A DNA stretch of 64,000 nt from Nocardioides sp. URHA0020. Lineage in GTDB: Bacteria; Actinomycetota; Actinomycetes; Propionibacteriales; Nocardioidaceae. The stretch is taken from the NCBI RefSeq assembly GCF_000620705.1, contig NZ_JIAR01000033.1:1-64000 (forward strand), written 5' to 3'. The translations under genes and the position numbers were made by a program. Under the pieces are notes generated by a model. That model searched no databases and was not told the DNA's origin. It saw only the letters and a program-made list of their open reading frames with translations. Of the stretch, positions 1-9,687 are shown in pieces (positions within the stretch are counted from its first letter, which is position 1; every line of letters starts with the position of its first letter).

Positions 1-165
1 TGGATGTGCCACGCCCACCACTGGACCAGATGGACCGACGGAGGCGCCTCCGACCTCGACAACGCCGGACTCCTCTGCCCAAGACACCACGCCCGAGCCC
101 ACGACCCGACGTACGAGATGCAGAAGCACCACAACGGGAAAGTCACCTTCACCCGACGCCAATAG
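1..165 (+). CDS. HNH endonuclease, C-terminal fragment (13E12/DUF222 type)
   Basis: The window opens inside a reading frame of 54 residues that ends at TAG 163-165. It carries a C-x-x-H-H start (CHAHH) and the closing LCPRHHARAH segment of an HNH nuclease fold, with the aspartate-rich stretch SDLDNAG between them. This arrangement is typical of the C-terminus of the actinobacterial DUF222/HNH (13E12 repeat) proteins, which are abundant in Nocardioides and often regarded as selfish or mobile. The N-terminal part lies outside the window, so whether the gene is intact is unknown. The family is read from the HNH core only. Confidence 0.72.
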   Translation, partial: WMCHAHHWTRWTDGGASDLDNAGLLCPRHHARAHDPTYEMQKHHNGKVTFTRRQ

Positions 166-215
166 GCCGATAAGTCCGACAACTTGCGCGCACGTTGCCC
201 TGCCTGCGCTGCGGG

Positions 216-395
216 GGTTTCGAGACGGCGCTGGCGCGCCTCCTCAACCACCGGGGGTACGGGGTTTCGAGACGGCGTTGGCGCGCCTCCTCAACCACCG
301 AGACAGGCGGGTTTCGAGACGGCGCTGGCACGCCCCCTCAACCACCGGGGCGCGCGCCGCTTCCAGACGGCGCTGGCGCGCCCCCTCGACCACCG
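216..395. repeat. Tandem 38-bp repeat, four units (family 1)
   Basis: Four near-identical 38-bp units lie at 216-253, 263-300, 310-347 and about 358-395, separated by 9-10 variable bases. Each unit reads roughly GGTTTCGAGACGGCG, then CTGGCGCGCC, then a YCTCAACCACCG end. The fourth has diverged at its start (GCTTCCAGACGG). The core GGCGCTGGCGCGCC is a short dyad. The array fills the gap between two converging genes (HNH fragment and amidase). The same unit, on the opposite strand, occurs at 35965-36120. The short spacers and imperfect units do not fit CRISPR. Confidence 0.85.
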
Positions 396-439
396 GACCT
401 GCCGCCCTCAACAGAGCGCGCGTGCCGAGCCGATCCGAC

Positions 440-1825
440 TCACGCGAGCGCGGCCTCGAAGGCGGCCGCGACCTCGAGCAGGGACCGGTCCCGCCCGTGA
501 GGGGCCACGATCTGGATGCCGACCGGCAGGCCGTCCACCGTCGTACCGAAGGGCACCGAGATGGCGGGACAGCCGGTGACGGTGATGAAGTACGCCGCGC
601 GCATCCAGTCGAGGTAGGTGTCCATGGGCCGGCCGTTGATCGACGCCGGATACTCCTGGTCGGCCGGGAAGGGCGGCACCTGCGAGACCGGCAGCACCAG
701 GACGTCGTACGCCGTGAAGAAGTCGCGCATGCGGTCGGAGAGCGCGGTCCGCTGGGCGTACGCGCGGGCGACGTCGGCTCCGGTCAGCGACGCCCCCGCC
801 CGGATGTTGTCGGCGAGCGAGGGCTTGAACTCGTCGGGCGAGGCGGCGAGCATCAGGCCGAACTTCGCCTGGAAGTGCCAGGCGCGCAGGGTGCGGAAGG
901 TGTCGTCGGCCTCGGCGAGCACGGGGTGGGCATCGGTCACCGACGCGCCGGCGGAGGTGAAGACAGCGGCGGAGGAGGAGACGATCGAGGCGACCTCGGT
1001 GTCCACCTCGAAGGCGCCTCCGAGGTCGGGTGAGAGCGCCACGCGCAGCCCGGCGAGCGAGCCCGCCAGCGGAGGGCCGAAGGACGCGCCGGCGTCGGTC
1101 AGTGCCTGCGGGGCCCGCGGGTCCGGGCCGGCCATGACCGAGAGCAGCAGGGCCAGGTCGCCCACGTTGCGGGCCATCGGTCCGCCGACGGACGTCGTCT
1201 CCCACTGGTTGTAGAGCGGCCACTCCGGGACCCGGCCGAGCGACGGCCGCAGGCCGACGACGCCGCAGAACGACGCCGGGTTGCGCAGCGACCCGCCCAT
1301 GTCCGAACCGTCGGCCAGCGGCACCATCCCCGACGCGAGCGCGCACGCCGCTCCCCCGGACGAGCCACCGGCGGAGCGCGTCGGGTCGACCGGGTTGCGG
1401 GTCAGGCCGAAGACCCGGTTGAACGTGTGGGAGCCGGCGGCGAACTCCGGCACGTTGGTCTTGCCGAGCACCACGACGCCGGCCCGGCGCACACGCTCCA
1501 CGATCAGGTCGTCGTGCTCGGCGACGTGGTCGGCGAAGAGCGGTGAGCCGTACGTCGTGCGCCACCCCGCCACACCGTGGGTGTCCTTGAACGCGAACGG
1601 CAGCCCGTGCAGCGCACCGACCTCCGCGCCGGACGCCAGCTCCTCGTCGGCCGCGGCGGCTCCGGCGCGGGCGCGCTCCTCGTCGAGGGAGACGATCGCG
1701 TTGAGCTCGGGGTTGCGTACGGCGATCCGCTCCAGGTGCAGCTCGAGCAGCTCGCGCGCCGAGATCTCGCGGCGTCGTACGGCGGCGACCTGGTCGCGCG
1801 CGGTCGACTCGACGGAGATCGTCAT
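440..1825 (-). CDS. Amidase signature family hydrolase
   Basis: The 461-residue protein is full length for an amidase-signature enzyme, which hydrolyses a C-N amide bond. The Ser-cisSer-Lys triad can be placed: Lys80 in FAFKDTHG, Ser155 in the GGSSGG motif (153-158), and nucleophile Ser179 in GSDMGGSLR. There is no signal peptide, so it is cytoplasmic. Its ATG overlaps the stop of the CoxG-like gene by 4 bp, making it the last gene of the molybdenum-hydroxylase operon. By context it probably opens or deaminates a ring or amide product of that pathway. Ureidomalonase of oxidative pyrimidine breakdown is a conceivable analogue, but the substrate cannot be read from sequence. Confidence 0.88.
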   Translation of the reverse strand: MTISVESTARDQVAAVRRREISARELLELHLERIAVRNPELNAIVSLDEERARAGAAAADEELASGAEVGALHGLPFAFKDTHGVAGWRTTYGSPLFADHVAEHDDLIVERVRRAGVVVLGKTNVPEFAAGSHTFNRVFGLTRNPVDPTRSAGGSSGGAACALASGMVPLADGSDMGGSLRNPASFCGVVGLRPSLGRVPEWPLYNQWETTSVGGPMARNVGDLALLLSVMAGPDPRAPQALTDAGASFGPPLAGSLAGLRVALSPDLGGAFEVDTEVASIVSSSAAVFTSAGASVTDAHPVLAEADDTFRTLRAWHFQAKFGLMLAASPDEFKPSLADNIRAGASLTGADVARAYAQRTALSDRMRDFFTAYDVLVLPVSQVPPFPADQEYPASINGRPMDTYLDWMRAAYFITVTGCPAISVPFGTTVDGLPVGIQIVAPHGRDRSLLEVAAAFEAALA

Positions 1826-2469
1826 CGGCGCCCGAAGAGCCGCCCGACGACGACGCCCAGCACCACGAGCCCGGCTCCGACCGCGATGCCCTTGAGGAAG
1901 TCGTCCTGGGACGAGACGCCTCCCGCCTTCGTCGGGGCGGTGAAGACCGCCGCCGGGGCCGCGTCGGCCACGGAGGTCCCGATAGCGCTCGGGGCCGGCG
2001 CTCCGCCCTGCTCGGCCACCGTCGACGGGCCGTGACCGATCGCGGACGCGACGTTGCCGAAGAACTCGCCCGCCATCCGCTTGGAGACCGAGGTCAGCAT
2101 CCGCTGGCCGACGCCACCGACCATGCCGCCGACGACGGCGTCTGCCTCGTAGTCGATCCGGGTCACGCCCGGCTCGGCCTCGCCGAAGCGGACCTGGACC
2201 GTGGCGTCGATGGTGCCCGGAGCGCCGGCGCCGGAGAGCCGCATCACCAGCGACTCGTGGGACCTCAGGTCAGAGAGCGCGCACGAGCCCTGGTAGGTGC
2301 CCTTGATCGCGGCGACGCCGGCGGTGACCGTCATGTCGTAGGCGTTGTCCCCCGTCGCGGCGAGCCGCTCGCAGCCGGGGATCGTGGCCACCAGCACGCG
2401 GGGGTCCAGGATCGCCTCCCACACCGTCTCGACGGGGTAGGGGACGACGTTGGATCCGGCGATCTTCAT
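1822..2469 (-). CDS. CoxG-like SRPBCC protein with C-terminal membrane anchor
   Basis: The 215-residue protein starts MKIAGSNVVPYP and has the CoxG/SRPBCC lipid-binding-like fold over about residues 1-145, including the family pattern for PYPVETVWEAILDP and the GMVGGVGQRML helix. An alanine/proline-rich linker follows, then a single hydrophobic helix near residues 193-208 ending in GRLFGRR. In CO dehydrogenase systems CoxG is linked to membrane recruitment of the hydroxylase. The C-terminal helix is consistent with that role here. It overlaps the amidase by 4 bp downstream and the large hydroxylase subunit by 4 bp upstream. Confidence 0.85.
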   Translation of the reverse strand: MKIAGSNVVPYPVETVWEAILDPRVLVATIPGCERLAATGDNAYDMTVTAGVAAIKGTYQGSCALSDLRSHESLVMRLSGAGAPGTIDATVQVRFGEAEPGVTRIDYEADAVVGGMVGGVGQRMLTSVSKRMAGEFFGNVASAIGHGPSTVAEQGGAPAPSAIGTSVADAAPAAVFTAPTKAGGVSSQDDFLKGIAVGAGLVVLGVVVGRLFGRR

Positions 2470-4849
2470 GAGTTCTCCAGTCGCAGGGCGTACAGCTCGG
2501 ACGGCGAGATCGGCATCGCCGTGATCACGATCCCCTCCGCGTCCTCGATGGCGGCGGCGAAGACGGCGGCGGACGGGATCACGCCCGCCTCGCCGGCGCC
2601 CTTGATGCCGAGGGGGTTCAGCGGTGACGGCGTCTCGAGGTGGTCGATGTCGATCCCGTCGGGCACCTCGGTGACGTACGGCATCAGGAAGTCCATGAAC
2701 GACGCATTGAGCAGCTGCCCCGACTCGTCGTACGCCATCCGCTCGTAGAGGGCTCCGCCGACGCCCTGCGCGACACCACCGTGGATCTGACCCTCGACGA
2801 TCATCGGGTTGATCAGGTGGCCGCAGTCGTGGACGACGGCGTACTTCAGGATGGTGATCTCGGCCGTCTCCGGGTCGGTCTCGACGATCACGGCGTGCAT
2901 GCCGGAGGCGAACGTCGCGCGCTCGGGCGAGTAGAAGTCCTTGCCCTCCAGGCCGGGCTCGTCGTCCTCGGGCACCGGCGGCTTGCCGGGATCGCCGACG
3001 GAGAACTGGGTCGCGGCCTTGGAGGCCTCGTCGAAGGCGTAGCGCAGCGGGTTCGACAGCACGGACACGGTGCCGAGATCGATCGAGGTGCCCGGCGAGC
3101 CCTTGACGGACACGACGCCGTCGACGATCTGCAGGTCCTTCTCGTCGGCCTCCAGCGCCTCGGCCGCGATCTTGAGCGCCTTCTCCTTAGCCCGCTTGGC
3201 GGCCAGGTGGATCGCCGAGCCGCTCATCACCGCCGCCCGGGAGGCGAAGGTGCCGACGGCGTACGGCATCCGCCGGGTGTCGCCGGTGACCACCTCGACG
3301 TCCTCGAACTTCACGCCGAGCTCGTCGGCGACGAGCTGTGCGAAGACCGTGGCGTGGCCCTGCCCCTGGGTCGTCAGGCCGGTCGCGACCTTGACCTTGC
3401 CCGAGGTCTCGACGTGCACGTGCGCGCCCTCGTAGGGGCCGACGCCGGTGCCCTCGACGTAGCACGCGAGCCCGATCCCGACCCGCCGGCCGAGCGCCGC
3501 CATCTCCGCCTGGAACGCCGGGAACTCGTCCCAGCCGACCAGTGCCTTGATCTTCTCCAGCATCGCCGGGTAGTCGCCGGAGTCGTACTCCAGCTCGCGG
3601 CCGTCCTGGAAGATCAGCCCCTGGTCGAAGGGGAACTCGTCGGGCTGGATGAAGTTCGCCGCCCGCACCTCGGTGCGGTCCTTGCCGAGGTACGCCGCGA
3701 TCGCGTCCATCGTGCGCTCCATCGCGTAGCAGCCCTGCGGCCGGCCGGCACCGCGGTACGGCGTGACCATCACGGTGTTGGTGTAGATCGACTCGAAGAC
3801 GACGCGGTAGTTCTGCGGCTTGTAGGGACCGAGCAGCTGGGTGGAGGTGATGATCGGGACGATCAGTCCGTACGGCGTGTACGCGCCGTGGTCGTGCCAG
3901 AACTCCACGTCGAGCCCGAGCAGCCGGCCGTCGTCGTCGAAGCCGACCTCGATGTGCTGCACCTGGCCGCGCTCGTGCGCCGCGGAGATGAAGTGCTCGC
4001 GCCGGTCCTCGGTGAACTTCACCGTGCGACCGAGCGCCTTCGCCGCCATTGGGACGAGGAGCTCCTCGGGCCACGGGTGGTTGATCTTGACGCCGAAGCC
4101 GCCGCCGACGTCGGGGGTGATCACGTCGACCTGGCCGAGGTCGAGCCCCATCTTCACCGCGACCGCGGCGCGGACGCCGGTCGAGCTCTGCGTGGAGGTC
4201 CACACCTGGAGGCGGTTGAGGTCGGGGTCCCAGCGCGCGACCGTGCCGCGGCCCTCCAGCGGCATGCAGGCGCTGCGCTCGACGGTGAGGTCGAGCTCCA
4301 GGCGGTGGGGCGCCCGGGCGATCGCGGCCGGTGCGTCACCGACGTGCTGCTCGAGGCGGGCGCCGACGTTGCCGGGCACGTCCTCGTGCACCAGCGTCCG
4401 CGCAGCGCGCGCGGCGTCGATCCCGACCACCGGAGGCAGGAGCTCGTAGTCGACGCGGATCCGCCCGACGGCGTCCTCCGCGACGTAGCGGTCGTCAGCG
4501 ACGACGAAGACGATCGCCTCACCGACGTAGTTGACCTCGTCCTTGGCCAGCGCGTACTGCGTGCGGCCGTGGGTCAGCGCAGGGTGCGGGATCAGCAGCG
4601 GCAGCGGCTCGGCCATCTGCGGCGTGCAGGACGCCAGGTCCTCCCAGGTGAAGACCGCGTGCACGCCCTCGACGTCGAGCACCGCCTCCACGTCGATGTC
4701 GACGATCCGGGCGTGTGCGTGGGGCGATCGCAGGACCGCGCAGTGCAGCACGTCCTGCTCGACCGCCACGTCGTCGACGTACCGGCCCAGGCCGCGCAGG
4801 AGGCGCTGGTCCTCGACGCGCTGGACCTTCTGGCCCATCAGCTTGGTGG

Positions 4850-4853
<4 letters not shown>
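2466..4853 (-). CDS. Molybdenum hydroxylase large subunit (xanthine dehydrogenase/CoxL family)
   Basis: This 795-residue subunit binds the molybdopterin-cytosine dinucleotide cofactor and carries the active site. GGGFGVK lies near residues 249-255, PYRGAGRP at 365-372, and the catalytic glutamate of the KGAGEAG motif is Glu755. The cysteine motif of genuine CO dehydrogenase (AYRCSFR) is absent. The loop is the form II type, so this is an aerobic hydroxylase of unknown substrate, not a CODH. I chose ATG 4853 (MTTKLMGQKVQ) because it overlaps the small-subunit stop as ATGA. A longer frame upstream would only read the small-subunit gene out of frame. The order medium, small, large subunit is the usual coxM-S-L order. 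Confidence 0.92.
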
Positions 4854-5322
<469 letters not shown>

Positions 5323-5326
<4 letters not shown>

Positions 5327-6159
5327 GTGCCCTCCTCCGCGAACGCTCGGGCCGATCGAACCACGCGCCCGGTGAGCACGCGGACCAGCTGCGCGCGGTA
5401 GGCGGCGCTGGCGTGGATGTCTGCTGCGGGATCGAGCTGCGCGAGCGCGGCCTCCCCCAGGTCGTCGTCGGCGACGCCGCTCAGGTCCACGACGGTCGGC
5501 ACGTCGCTCACCGACAGGTAGCCGACCCTCACCGAGTCGCCGTCCACCAGTGCGGCGGCACCCACGAGGGCGTAGTCGCCGTGCCTGCGCGCGATCTCCT
5601 CGAAGGCGACGCCGGCGCCCGGCGCGAGCGCCGGGAAGTACGCCGACACGGCGATCTCGTCGTGGCCCACCGACGACTCGAGCGGGCCGAGGTAGAGCTC
5701 GGAGGCCGGGATCGTACGGCGTCCGCCCGGCCCCTCGACGTCCAGCGAACCGGCGAGCAACGACAGGACGACGGGCATCTCGGCGGCCGCGTCGGCGTGC
5801 ACGATCGAGCCGACCGTCGTACCCCGGTTGCGGATCGTGGCGTGCGCGACGTTGGCCAGGGCCAGCGACACGAGCGGCTGCACGCGGCGCACCTCGGGCG
5901 AGGCGAGGACCGCGGCGTGCCGGGCGAGCGCACCGACCCGGACGCCGCCGACCCCGTCATCGGTCACGACCTCGATCGCGTCCAGGCCCGGGATCCCGTT
6001 GATGTCGACGAGCATCGCGGGGGCCGCGAGCCGCATCGACAGCAACGGGACCAGGCTCTGGCCGCCGGCCAGCACCTTCGCGTTCGGCTCGCCGGCCAGG
6101 GCTGCGACCGCTTCGGCGAGCGTCGCGGGCCGGCGGTAGTCGAACGGTGCTGGCTTCAC
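5323..6159 (-). CDS. Molybdenum hydroxylase FAD-binding medium subunit
   Basis: The 278-residue protein is the FAD-binding (CoxM-like) subunit. It has the two family flavin loops, AGGQSL at 31-36 and TTVGS at 114-118. The start is GTG at 6157-6159 (VKPAPFDYRRP), which overlaps the permease stop. A longer frame upstream runs antiphase through the permease gene and is rejected. Together with the next two genes it forms a complete three-subunit hydroxylase. No maturation genes (CoxD/E/F or a sulfurase) are seen in the window. Confidence 0.92.
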
Positions 6160-7526
6160 AGGACCTTGGTCACCTCTCCGGAGGTGCGATCGGTGTGCCG
6201 GCCGCGGGCGTTGACCAGGTGGTAGTAGACGATCACCATGATCGTGCCCAGCGCGATGCCGCTGAGCGAGAAGTCGTCGGTGATCTTCAGGGTCACGCCG
6301 CCGATGCCGGCGATGATGCCCGCAGCGAGTCCGACCAGGTTGACCGGGTTGCCGAAGTCGACGCGGTTCTCGACCCAGATCTTGGCGCCGACGAGGCCGA
6401 TCATGCCGTAGAGCACGACCGTGATCCCGCCGAGCACCCCTCCGGGCGTCGCGCTGACGACCGCCCCGAACTTGGGGCACAACCCGAGCAGGATCGCGAC
6501 CAGCGCCGCCACGTAGTACGCCGCGGTCGAGTAGACCTTGGTCGCACCCATGACACCGATGTTCTCGGCGTACGTCGTGGTGGGCGAGCCGCCGAAGAGG
6601 CTGGCCAGCGCGGTCGCAGCACCGTCGGCGCCGAGCGCGCGGCCCATGTAGGGGTCGAGGTCCTCACCCGTCATCTCGGCGACCGCCTTGACGTGTCCGG
6701 TGTTCTCGGCGATCAGGGCGATCACGCCCGGCAGCACCAGCAGGATGAAGGTCAGGGAGAGGCTGGGGCCGTGCACGACGTCGACGCCGTCCGCGAGCTT
6801 GCCGCTGGGGAAGCCGATCCAGTCCGCCGCCTTGACCCCGCTCCAGGTCACCCGGTCGTGGTCCTCCACGGTCATGTTGTTGAGTGAGTTCGGCGAGTTG
6901 ATCTGGCCGAAGACGCTGTCGAAGAGCCACGAGATCAGGTACCCGAAGATCAGCGCGAGGAACACCGCGATCCGCGACCAGAAGCCGGGGAACAGGCAGG
7001 CCGCCACGACCATGAACGTCGCCGTCAGCAGGGCCACCCACTGGTCCTGCGGCCAGTAGATGCTGGCGACGACCGGGGCGAGGTTGAAGCCGATCAGCAT
7101 GACCACCGCACCGGTCACGGCGGGTGGGAGCACCGCGTGGATCAGACGGGACCCGGCGAAGTGCACGAGCACGCCGACGAGCAGCAGCACCAGGCCGGAC
7201 ACCAGGATCGCGCCCGTCACGTCGGCGGAGTCGCCGCCCTGGGCGCGGATCGCCGCGACGCCGGCGACGAACGACGCGCTGGTGCCGAGGTAGCTGGGCA
7301 CCATGTTCTTGGTGACCAGCAGGAAGAGGATCGTGCAGACGCCGGAGAAGAGGATCGCGAGGTTCGGGTCGAGCCCCATGACGATCGGGAACACGAACGT
7401 CGCCCCGAACATGGCAACGACGTGCTGGGCTCCGACGCCCACCGTCTTGCCCCACGGCAGCCGCTGGCGGGGACCGACGGCCTCGCCGGGCTCCGGATCG
7501 ACTACGTCCCACTTGAACATCGACAT
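6156..7526 (-). CDS. Uracil/xanthine-type NCS2 permease (UraA/RutG-like)
   Basis: This 456-residue multi-pass membrane protein belongs to the NCS2/NAT nucleobase:proton symporters. The NAT signature ENIGVMGATK is at 321-330 and is close to the uracil permeases UraA/RutG rather than xanthine/urate carriers. The IAENTGH motif near residues 272-278 holds the glutamate that binds the base in UraA. It sits between pucR and the hydroxylase genes and overlaps the medium-subunit GTG. A pyrimidine or similar oxo-heterocycle is the likely cargo. This is the best clue to the pathway's substrate, though NCS2 specificity is easily changed. Confidence 0.9.
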   Translation of the reverse strand: MSMFKWDVVDPEPGEAVGPRQRLPWGKTVGVGAQHVVAMFGATFVFPIVMGLDPNLAILFSGVCTILFLLVTKNMVPSYLGTSASFVAGVAAIRAQGGDSADVTGAILVSGLVLLLVGVLVHFAGSRLIHAVLPPAVTGAVVMLIGFNLAPVVASIYWPQDQWVALLTATFMVVAACLFPGFWSRIAVFLALIFGYLISWLFDSVFGQINSPNSLNNMTVEDHDRVTWSGVKAADWIGFPSGKLADGVDVVHGPSLSLTFILLVLPGVIALIAENTGHVKAVAEMTGEDLDPYMGRALGADGAATALASLFGGSPTTTYAENIGVMGATKVYSTAAYYVAALVAILLGLCPKFGAVVSATPGGVLGGITVVLYGMIGLVGAKIWVENRVDFGNPVNLVGLAAGIIAGIGGVTLKITDDFSLSGIALGTIMVIVYYHLVNARGRHTDRTSGEVTKVL

Positions 7527-7686
7527 GTGAGCACCCTTTCGGTGTCAGGTCAGGCCCTGAGTCCTGCTCAACCTAGTGAGGCCCATGACACACCCTCGAC
7601 GGCGACAGATGCCGAAGGAACGCCGCTCCGGCTGGCATCAGTTGTGGGCGCGTCGGCGCACCGACCACGACGTAACCGAGGCGTGA
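7527..7686 (-). promoter_or_regulatory. Gap between pucR and permease, possible operon promoter
   Basis: About 160 bp separate the stop of pucR from the ATG of the permease on the same strand. The junctions below are overlapped, so this gap is the natural place for the promoter of the permease-hydroxylase-amidase operon and for PucR binding. I see no convincing palindrome or strong -10/-35 pair, so the assignment rests on spacing alone. Confidence 0.35.
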
Positions 7687-8946
7687 TCACGCGGTGATCT
7701 CGAGGACCCGCAGGGCGACCGCGACGTCCAGCCGGAGGTGCGGGTCGGTCGAGAGGGGACCGAGCAGCCGCTCCAGCTTGGAGACCCGGTAGCGCATCGT
7801 GTTGTAGTGGAAGAACTGCAGGCGGGCGGCCTCGGCGACGTTGAAGTTCGTGTCCAGCAGCACCTGCAGCGTCTCGCGCAGGTCGGCGGCCTCGGTGGTC
7901 GCCTCGGCCAGCGGCCCCAGCACGTCGTCGACGAACGCACCCAGCTCGGCGGCCCCGGTCGGGGTGTCCGGGATCAGCGCGATCAGCCGGTGCACGCCGA
8001 GCTGGTCGAAGAAGGTGGTCGACCCACCGCCGCGGATCCGGCGCCCGACCTCCACGGCCCGCCGGGCCTGGGCGTACGCCGTCGGCAGATCCTCGATGCC
8101 GGAGGCGACCCGGCTGACGCCGACCGAGAACGGGCGCCGCCCGCCGCCCTTGTCCCCGGCCACCGCGGTGACGGCGCGTCGTACGACGTCGTCGCCCGCC
8201 ACCGGGCCCATGTCCTCCTCGGCCAGCGGCAGGAGCGTGACCACTTCGGAGGAGAAGTCGACGGTGGCGATGTCGGGAGCGACCGAGGTCGCGACCTGCC
8301 GCCACGCCGCCGAGAAGCGCTCCTGCCACTGCCGGCGCCGCGCGCCCGACACCAGGTCGTCGCTCGGGTCGATCTCGGCGACCACGACGACCATCGGCCG
8401 GGTGAGGTCCCACCCGAAGGTCTCGGCGTGCTCGGCGACGTACGCGGGCGCCGCCGTCCGCCGCAGCAGCAGGTCGCGCAGGAAGTCGCCCTGGTACTTG
8501 TTCTCGACCGCCGCGACCGCGGCCTCGCGGGTGATCAGCAGCGCGGCCACCGCGGCGGCGCGCTCGAGCGCGTGGACGTCGTCGGGCGGGATCGGCTCGC
8601 GGCTCACCGCCACCAGGCGGGCGAGCTCGACACCCCCCGCCGCTACCCGCGACACGTGCCCGGCTCCGTCGCCGATCCGCTCGACCCGCACCCGGCCGGT
8701 GGGATCGACCAGGTCCTTCTCCGCGAGCAGCGCCTGGTGGTCGCCGCCCAGCGCCTCCGCGCGCACCCGACCGTCGGTCGAGGTGACGGCGACGCCGACG
8801 CCCAGCACCCGGCTCACCTCGGCCGCGATGCCGTCGAGGTTCCCGCCCTCGAGCACGATCTGGGTCAACGCCGTGTGGAGGGCGTCGATGCGCGCCAGAG
8901 CCGCACTCGCGAGCTCCTCCCGGTCACCGCTTATCAACACTTGCAC
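7687..8946 (-). CDS. PucR-family transcriptional regulator
   Basis: The 419-residue protein ends in the PucR C-terminal helix-turn-helix (NVAEAARLQFFHYNTMRYRV, near residues 360-385), with a GGDEF-like/CdaR middle region and an N-terminal sensory part. PucR-type regulators commonly activate purine and other nitrogen-compound catabolic genes. The GTG start at 8944-8946 is divergent from the DUF2877/FdrA/DUF1116 operon and upstream of the permease operon, so it is well placed to control both arms. The ligand is unknown. Confidence 0.88.
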   Translation of the reverse strand: MQVLISGDREELASAALARIDALHTALTQIVLEGGNLDGIAAEVSRVLGVGVAVTSTDGRVRAEALGGDHQALLAEKDLVDPTGRVRVERIGDGAGHVSRVAAGGVELARLVAVSREPIPPDDVHALERAAAVAALLITREAAVAAVENKYQGDFLRDLLLRRTAAPAYVAEHAETFGWDLTRPMVVVVAEIDPSDDLVSGARRRQWQERFSAAWRQVATSVAPDIATVDFSSEVVTLLPLAEEDMGPVAGDDVVRRAVTAVAGDKGGGRRPFSVGVSRVASGIEDLPTAYAQARRAVEVGRRIRGGGSTTFFDQLGVHRLIALIPDTPTGAAELGAFVDDVLGPLAEATTEAADLRETLQVLLDTNFNVAEAARLQFFHYNTMRYRVSKLERLLGPLSTDPHLRLDVAVALRVLEITA

Positions 8947-9015
8947 TCCCTCGGCGTAGGCGTTGGCACAACCTCACATCCCCAAACCGTAATCGCCCCC
9001 GATAGCGTCGGGAAG
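8947..9015. promoter_or_regulatory. Divergent control region between pucR and the carbamoyltransferase-like operon
   Basis: Only 69 bp separate two divergent starts. A small dyad CCCGA-N5-TCGGG (8998-9012) ends just before the GTG of the DUF2877 gene. The plus-strand gene has no clear Shine-Dalgarno sequence here. Both promoters and any PucR operator must fit within this span or inside the coding ends. Function is inferred from position. Confidence 0.4.
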
Positions 9016-9687
9016 GTGATCCCGGTCAGCGCACCTCCGCGAGTGCGGGCGCTGCTGTCCTCGGCGCCCGATGGCCCGGTGCCGGTGCTGCACCGCGGGC
9101 GCGACGCCGTGTACGTCGAGGTCGCCGGTCGCTGCCTCGGCGTGCTCTCCCGTCGCGCGACCGCCGTGCCGTGCGGCCTGCGCGCCGCGGTGCCGTCGCT
9201 GCCCGAGGCCCGCTGCGCACGGATCGACGACGGCGTCCTCCACCTCGACGGCGAGGCCCTGCCCGTCGGCCGCGTGGTCGACGTCCGGGTGCCCCGCGTG
9301 CGCACCCGCGCCACGACCCCCGGCCCGCCACCGGGTGACGTCGCCGCGATGGTCGGGCGCGGCGACGGGCTGACGCCGTACGACGACGACGTGCTCTGCG
9401 GCTGGCTGGCGGCCCACCGCGCCGCCGGCGTCGCCACCGACGAGGTCGACACCGCCGTCCGCGCCTGCCTCGACCGCACCACGCTGCTGTCCGCGACCCT
9501 GCTCGACTGCGCGATGCACGGCGAGGTGATCCCGGAGTTCGCCCGGTGGCTCGCCGCGATCGGCACGCCGGAGGAGCCCGACTTCGCCACGCGGCTCGCG
9601 GCCGTCGGCCACACCTCGGGACGCGGGCTGCTGCACGGCGCCCGCGTCGCCCTCGACCACCTCGTCCCTCTCGAAGGAGCCGCATGA
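9016..9687 (+). CDS. DUF2877 protein (AllH/YlbF-like, carbamoyltransferase component)
   Basis: The 223-residue frame from GTG 9016 matches DUF2877 (E. coli YlbF/AllH) in its central glycine-rich region GRGDGLTPYDDDVLCG and its C-terminal TSGRGLLHG motif. In E. coli the products of allF, allG and allH (fdrA, ylbE, ylbF) together form oxamate carbamoyltransferase of anaerobic allantoin use. The protein is somewhat shorter than the E. coli one, and the start is uncertain because no good ribosome site precedes it. The stop overlaps the fdrA start as ATGA. Confidence 0.82.
   Translation: MIPVSAPPRVRALLSSAPDGPVPVLHRGRDAVYVEVAGRCLGVLSRRATAVPCGLRAAVPSLPEARCARIDDGVLHLDGEALPVGRVVDVRVPRVRTRATTPGPPPGDVAAMVGRGDGLTPYDDDVLCGWLAAHRAAGVATDEVDTAVRACLDRTTLLSATLLDCAMHGEVIPEFARWLAAIGTPEEPDFATRLAAVGHTSGRGLLHGARVALDHLVPLEGAA

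Noticed and set aside
149-331. Short minus-strand frame over the first repeat array
   Set aside because: It reads straight through the 38-bp repeats and has no ribosome site or recognisable sequence.
216-395. CRISPR array
   Set aside because: Spacers are only 9-10 bp and the units are degenerate. No cas genes are near. The same unit recurs elsewhere on the other strand.
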